A DNA stretch of 64,000 nt. It comes from Benincasa hispida. Its lineage: Eukaryota > Streptophyta > Magnoliopsida > Cucurbitales > Cucurbitaceae. The position numbers and the translations under genes are program-made. Location of the stretch: assembly GCF_009727055.1 (NCBI RefSeq), contig NC_052359.1, forward strand, positions 11,052,181-11,116,180, written 5' to 3'. Shown here one piece after another: positions 58,954-64,000 of this stretch (position 1 is its first letter; every line of letters starts with the position of its first letter). The notes beneath the pieces are model-generated. The model was not told the origin of the DNA and made no database searches. It worked only from the letters and a program-made list of their open reading frames with translations.

Positions 58954-60970
58954 TGTTGGGTTTTATGCCCTAAAACTCCTAGATAGTGAATGTAATTAAA
59001 TGACCATCATTAATAAATAGTTATTAATGTTTTTATCAATAAGTGTTATTGATATTTTATTTAATTTTGTCTTATTAACCCTAAAATCCAATAAACTAAC
59101 ATCCAAGGTTGTCTTATGAGTCTTGAACTGTATGTAAAAACATATAGGGATCCATGTTCAAGATACAACCTAAAGGGTCTATAGTATAGGGATAAGGTTG
59201 GGTACCTTATCTTGGTAACACTATGGATATGACTCACTTTATATTTGATACAAATGCAGTGATCCAATGCGTTTGTGTAGGAGACATGCGAGTGGGAGTA
59301 TCATGTGCAATGAGTTTGCATAAGACTAGACCGCGAAATAATAACCACTAGATGTAACTCCGTTGACTAGTTAGGTTTCTATTTCAATAGGATGACCTAG
59401 GCAACTTAGTCTTGCTCCTAAGTATATTATGAACTTCTATTTACAAGGGATTGTCCTTTTATTTGTATGGGTGAGAGTGGCCAGTTCGCTGACTTAATAT
59501 TCCTACCATTTTGGGAATAAGACCGAGTGGGTAGCTGGGAACATTATCACACAATATGGATTTCACTCCTTCCTGACTTCAGGGTAAGTAGATGAATGCT
59601 CCCTTAAGTGGTGTCTCCGGGACTTAAACAAAGGGTCCTACTCTCTCAGTGGCTCAAGAAGATTTCTGTTTAATGGTTGGACCATAAACTGGTTGTTTAT
59701 TAGAGGAGCACTGGTACTTAAGGATGCAGAGGTAACCTAGGGGTAAAACGGTAATTTAACCCGAACACTCGTGAAGGTCTAACTTTCTATTATTGGTCTA
59801 TATCCATGGACACAGAAACATATATGTAGTGAGAAGAGTGCAACTGTGGGTCTCTAGTGGAGTGTACCCACAGTTAACGAATATTGATTAATTTGGTTAA
59901 TGAGTTTAACCAATTAATCTCACATCGTTGGAGCTTCTGATCTGCAGGTCCATTAAGTTCCTTTCCTAACTTATAAAGGGTATTGAGGTAATTTATCATT
60001 AAATTGAATTTGAAATGTTCAAATCTAGAATTGGGATTTTTTTAATGTATGTTAATACATTTTAATATAAAGTTTAATTTTAGACTTCATTTTTAATTTT
60101 GGATATAATTCGAAATTAATAAATGAGCGAATGAAATATTTGAAAGGAGTTCAAGTATTAATTTAATATGAATAAGATTCATACTAAAAACTATAGGTTA
60201 AAAATAATGTGCATTGGATGCGAATTAAAATTATAGGTTAAATGAGAGAAATGTTTTTTAATATGATTCAAATGGACAATTAAATTAAATATGTGATATT
60301 TAATTGGATGATTAATTAATTGAAGAATTAATTAATGATTAAATAAAAAACTATAGGTTAAATTTAATGTATATTAGATGCACATTAAAACTACAGATTA
60401 TGTGAGAGGAAATCATTTAAATATGGTTTAGATGATCATTTAATTAAATATGATTTAATTAATAAATTTAATTTAATTTAATTTAAATTAAAAAAATTAA
60501 CTTTCTACTTTAGGGAAGTTACGAGAAAACGTGGGATCAATCCCACGTTTTTCTCTCCCCCTCTCACCATCCCTTTGTTTTGTTTCGCAAAGGGAGGAGA
60601 AAGGCTTTCAAGCTCTCTGTGGTTTTTTCTTCTTCCTGAGAAAAGAAAGAAAAATTGTTATGTGTTATTCCCAAATCCCAAAAGTAAGAATCCTACAATT
60701 CTCCATAGCCTCAATTCCCTGCAAGAATAGAGAGGTTTCCAAGTGGTGGTGTCCATTCCAATTCAACAGAGAAATTTTACAGAATTATCAAAAGTTTTAC
60801 AAGGTAGGGTTTCTTCTCTTGTATAATTAGTCTTTTTGGAAATTGCATACTTAATCGATATTACCTTTCATTCCAATGTATAATTATTTTGATTTTAAAT
60901 GCCAATTTGAAAAAATGAAATGGTTCTGTGTTTTGACTTCCATTGTGCCTTAAGGTTTCCATTCATTTCA
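58954..60970 (+). mobile_element. Solo LTR E, inserted in opposite orientation in element D
   Basis: The 2017-bp segment begins TGTTGGGTTTTATGCC and ends TTCATTTCA, with ATCAT at 58949-58953 and ATCAC at 60971-60975 as target-site duplication. It has no interior. In reverse complement it resembles the LTR of D and solo LTR F, for example GGATAAGGTTGGGTACCTTA (about 59190) against AAGATAAGGTACCCAACCTT (58348). It is therefore a relative of its host element on the other strand. Confidence 0.83.
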
Positions 60971-60975
60971 ATCAC

Positions 60976-61300
60976 AATAAAGAGTGATGGACTTAGACAT
61001 GTCTGGATCCACTTTCAGATCAATCAGAAATGTCTTAAGCCACAAAACTTCTTTAGCAGCTTCAGAAGCCGTTACGTACTCAACCTCCATAGTGGAGTCA
61101 GCAATGCACCCCTGCTTGGTGCTTCTTCAGACTGCTACCTTTCTACTAAGAGTAAACACTGATCCTGATATGTATTTCCTAGAATCCTTATCAGTTTGAA
61201 AATTAGAGTCCGTATATCCTGTAAGGATCAGATCCTTAGAACCATACAAGAGTTGTAGTCCCTCATTCTTTGTAGATACTTGAGGATGTTTTTAATGGCG
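60976..61300 (-). pseudogene. RNase H 5' part of element D
   Basis: Broken frames on the minus strand give segments like EVEYVTASEAAKEVLWL (near 61060-61100) and DMSKSITLY, the N-terminal half of copia RNase H. It joins the fragment at 58948 across solo LTR E. Confidence 0.72.
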
Positions 61301-61302
61301 GT

Positions 61303-62420
61303 CTAGTTATCAAATACTAAATTAGACTGATATCTACTAACTATCCCCGCTACATAATAGATGTTAGGTCTAGTACATAACATCGCATACATCAAGCTAC
61401 CAACAGTTGATGCATAGGGGATCCGTCTCATTTCCTCAACCTCTTGAGGTGTCTTAGGACACTGTTTCTTAGACAATATAACTCTATGCCTGAAAGGGAG
61501 TAAACCTCTTTTGGAGATATGCATAAAAAACTTGACATGCATCTTGTCAATATATGATGCCTGAGATAGGGCTAGCATTTTATTTTTTCAATCTCTAAAG
61601 ATCTGAATGCCCAGAACAAACTGTGCCTCTCCCATATATTTCATTTGGAATTGGGTTGCTAACCAATTCTTAATTTCAGTCAGCAGATCTACATCATTCC
61701 CAATGAGTAGGATATCGTCTACATACAATACTAGAAAAGCTACTGAACTATTGATGATTTTCTTATAAACACAAGGTTCATCAACATTATGATCAAAGCC
61801 ATAAGATTGATCGCAGTATCAAATCTTATATTCCAAGATTGAGAAACTTACTTCAATCCATGAATGAACCGATTAAGCTTGCAAACCTTTTGCTCTTGAC
61901 CTTGGATTATGAATCCCTCAGGCTACTTCATATAAATGGTCTTCTCAAGATTGCCATTCAAAAAAGCAGTACTGACGTCTATTTTCCAGATTTCATAGTC
62001 ATAATATAAGGCAATGGATAGGAGGATACAAATAAACTTTAACATGGCAACAGGTGAGAAAGTCTCCTCATAGTCGACTCCTTCAACTTGGGTATAACCC
62101 TTTGCCACAAGTCTAGCCTTAAAGGTATACACCTTCCCATCAGCAGCCCATTTTCTCTTGCAGATCCACTTATAACCTATAGGTTTTACCCCATTAGGTT
62201 GATCTCCAAGATCTCAAACAGAATTGAAGTACATAGATTCCATTTTGAGATTCATAGCTTTGATCCATTCATTTTTGTCAACATCCTCCATTACCTTCTT
62301 ATAAGACAATAGATCCTCAACATCTTCATCAGCTATGATAGCTAGGGTTTCTATTAAACCCATATAATGAACAAGTGGGTTCACAACCCTACTACTACAT
62401 CGAGGCTCCTTCAACATTTA
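61303..62420 (-). pseudogene. Reverse transcriptase remnant of element D
   Basis: Minus-strand blocks lie in several frames: ALSQASYIDKM with KKQCPKTPQEVEEM (61578-61303), a degenerate YVDD region near 61690-61740 and KARLVAKGYTQVEGVDYEET with FSPVAMLKFI (62132-61923). A linker with YMGLIETLAI follows (62417-62214). Order and content match the RT of element B. Frameshifts and stops make it inactive. Confidence 0.83.
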
Positions 62421-63420
62421 AGGTGAACTTGACCTACTAGATGATCCAACTTCAACAACTCTTGTTGAGGTATTGGGTTCTTCAACAACTCTTGTTGAAG
62501 GTTCAATAGTTTTATTGGAAAGTTCACTCAACACAATCTTACTGTGAGGCTAATGCTCCCTTATGTGGTCCTCTTCTAAAAAGGTAGCGTTTGTCAATAT
62601 AAACACTTTATTTTCTTTTGGATCATAGAAGTAACCACATCTCATTCCTTTAGGGTAACCTACAAATAGGCACAATTTTGAATGAGATTCCAATTTCTTA
62701 GGATTTTCCTCAAGCACATAAGCTAGGAACCCCAGATTTTGAAATGACATAAACTACCTTTACGACATTTCCATAATTTCAAAGGTATTCTAGTAACAAT
62801 TTTGGATTAAACATAGTTCAAAATGTAAGTTGCAACCTGTACTGCATAACCCCAAAACGAGTCAGGTAAGGAAGCATAACTCATCATAGATCAACTATGT
62901 TCAACAGGGTTCGATTTCTCCTTTCTAATATACCATTTTGTCGAGGTGTACCAAGTGCTAAGAGTTGGGGTACTATTCCATGTTCTATCAAATAGTTTTG
63001 GAATATAAGATCCAAATATTCTCCACCTTGATCAGATCCAAATGTTTTAATTATTTTATTTAATGCATTTTCAACTTCAGCCTTAAACTCTTTGAACTTT
63101 TCAAAAGCTTCAGACTTATATTACGTTAAATAAACATACTCATATCTAGAATAATCATCAGTAAAAGTTATAAAATATTCAAACCTTCTTCTTGCCTTAA
63201 CATTCATTGGACCATAGAGGCTTGAATGTACAAGTTCGAAGGGTTCTATGCCTCTATGATCTTTTCCAGTAAAAGATCTTTTAGTCATTTTGCCTTCAAG
63301 GCATGACTCACATATAGGTAAAAAAATTTCTTCTAACTCGCTTAGAAGTCCATTCTTGACCAATCTCTCAATCCTATTGAGATTTATGTGTCCTGATCTT
63401 AAGTGTCAAATATGGACATT
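62421..63420 (-). pseudogene. Integrase remnant of element D
   Basis: 63363-63121 encodes a CESCLEGKMTKRSF block and SLYGPMNVKARRRFEYFITF, with DDYSRYEYVYL after it. The first catalytic Asp region reads HSSLYGP rather than HSDLCGP, so that Asp is lost. 62750-62550 encodes the C-terminal AYVLEENPKKLESHSKLCLF region with YPKGMRCGYFYDP. The region between (62750-63120) is broken. Confidence 0.82.
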
Positions 63421-63679
63421 TTTCGTTTGCCTGTATCCAATGCTCGGGCCTTTTCATTTGCAAGATGTATGCTCGGGCCTTTTTGTTTGCCTGTATCCAA
63501 CGCTCGGATGCCTTCCGAATGTTTCGAGGAGCATTTTGAGTAGGAACAGGAGAAAAATCCTCTATAAGGACAAATTTCAAGTCATCAATGATTAAAATTG
63601 TGTTAATTTTGTTTTTCTGTGTAGTGTAATTTTCGCTGGTAAGTTTAGCTACGAGTAAATATAGCATTGCGGAAGTCAT
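63421..63679 (-). pseudogene. Gag N-terminal fragment of element D with internal repeat
   Basis: The frame 63679-63374 starts with a copia Gag N-terminus (LKFVLIEDFSPVPTQN) and then has RWIQANKKARAYILQM followed by a second HWIQANEKCPYL. At the DNA level GTTTGCCTGTATCCAAYGCT occurs at 63424 and again at 63484, exactly 60 bp apart. Directly after this the sequence passes into the integrase His/Cys region, so the rest of gag and the protease are deleted. Confidence 0.78.
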
Positions 63680-64000
63680 TATGAAATTTGTTTAAACATA
63701 CAATTTATTTATATTAGTATTCAAGCATTACCCATTTGGAAAAACCAATCAAATTTAGCAAAATAATTTAATACACCCTATGTGACATCTATTTTCAATG
63801 ATATTTCAGTGAGGTAAGATAAAAGCCGTTGTAGGGTGATCAAGCACCCCTTCACTAAAATGAGACCATCTCAACCAATATACAAAACAACTCCTTGTTA
63901 CTGTAAATATCAGTCACCATTGTTTAGTCTAGAAACTCTTAACTAACTTAACATTTTCTTGTAAGTGTAATCCCTCATTTTAGATTTTAGAGTTCCACCC
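63680..64000 (-). other. 5' leader of element D, running out of the window
   Basis: It resembles the leader next to gag in elements A and B. No coding region. Confidence 0.5.

Larger units (their letters stand above)
56585..64000 (-). mobile_element. Ty1/copia LTR retrotransposon D, right end outside the window
   Basis: The left LTR is 56585-58600. It is followed by a polypurine tract and pol and gag remnants on the minus strand. The 5' LTR and primer-binding site lie beyond 64000. Every coding block is interrupted, and the gag C-terminus and protease are deleted. Solo LTR E is inserted in the RNase H region. GATGC at 56580-56584 should be its left target-site duplication. Confidence 0.82.

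Overview
This is a 64 kb window of AT-rich plant nuclear DNA. Three intron-containing protein genes of ordinary eudicot type sit between blocks of nested retrotransposons and small DNA transposons. Protein sequence and repeat style suggest a cucurbit-like eudicot, but the species is not established from the sequence.

Layout. (1) 1-21286 is a four-level transposon nest. A small CACTA-type element (ends at 495 and 21286) is interrupted by Ty1/copia element A (617-20851, minus strand, with only a gag remnant and a trace of the pol 3' end). One LTR of A is interrupted by Ty1/copia element B (7839-20050, minus strand, with decayed gag-protease-integrase-RT-RNase H). One LTR of B is interrupted by solo LTR C (9381-11432). 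Each layer has recognisable ends and a target-site duplication, so the order of insertion can be read directly. (2) 21290-25940 is gene-poor, with a SINE-like tail, a degenerate minisatellite and a terminal-inverted-repeat element with an 8-bp duplication. (3) 25940-32250 holds a nine-exon plus-strand gene for RNA polymerase I/III subunit RPAC1 (AC40), whose introns contain LINE fragments and a Tourist-like MITE. (4) 32250-42120 is about 10 kb of gene-free, AT-rich DNA with foldback elements and tRNA-like dispersed repeats. (5) 42120-47640 holds an eleven-exon plus-strand gene for a Sec14-like (CRAL-TRIO) lipid-transfer protein; its last intron has a GC donor. (6) 48218 to about 51500 holds a minus-strand gene for a WEB-family coiled-coil protein, convergent with the Sec14-like gene. 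(7) 51560-64000 is a second retrotransposon block: solo LTR F (54454-56369), then copia element D (from 56585 past the window end), with solo LTR E inserted in opposite orientation inside D's RNase H region.

The three genes are housekeeping or cell-biological genes with no evident functional link: transcription by Pol I and Pol III, phosphoinositide/lipid transfer, and a WEB-type protein of the family that includes chloroplast-movement factors. I found no CRISPR array, rRNA, canonical tRNA gene or new gene system. The most unusual material is in the retroelements: degenerate palindromic repeat arrays in the 5' leaders of A and B, a 57-bp tandem array with an undetermined base exactly at a nested-LTR junction, and the fully resolvable insertion stratigraphy.
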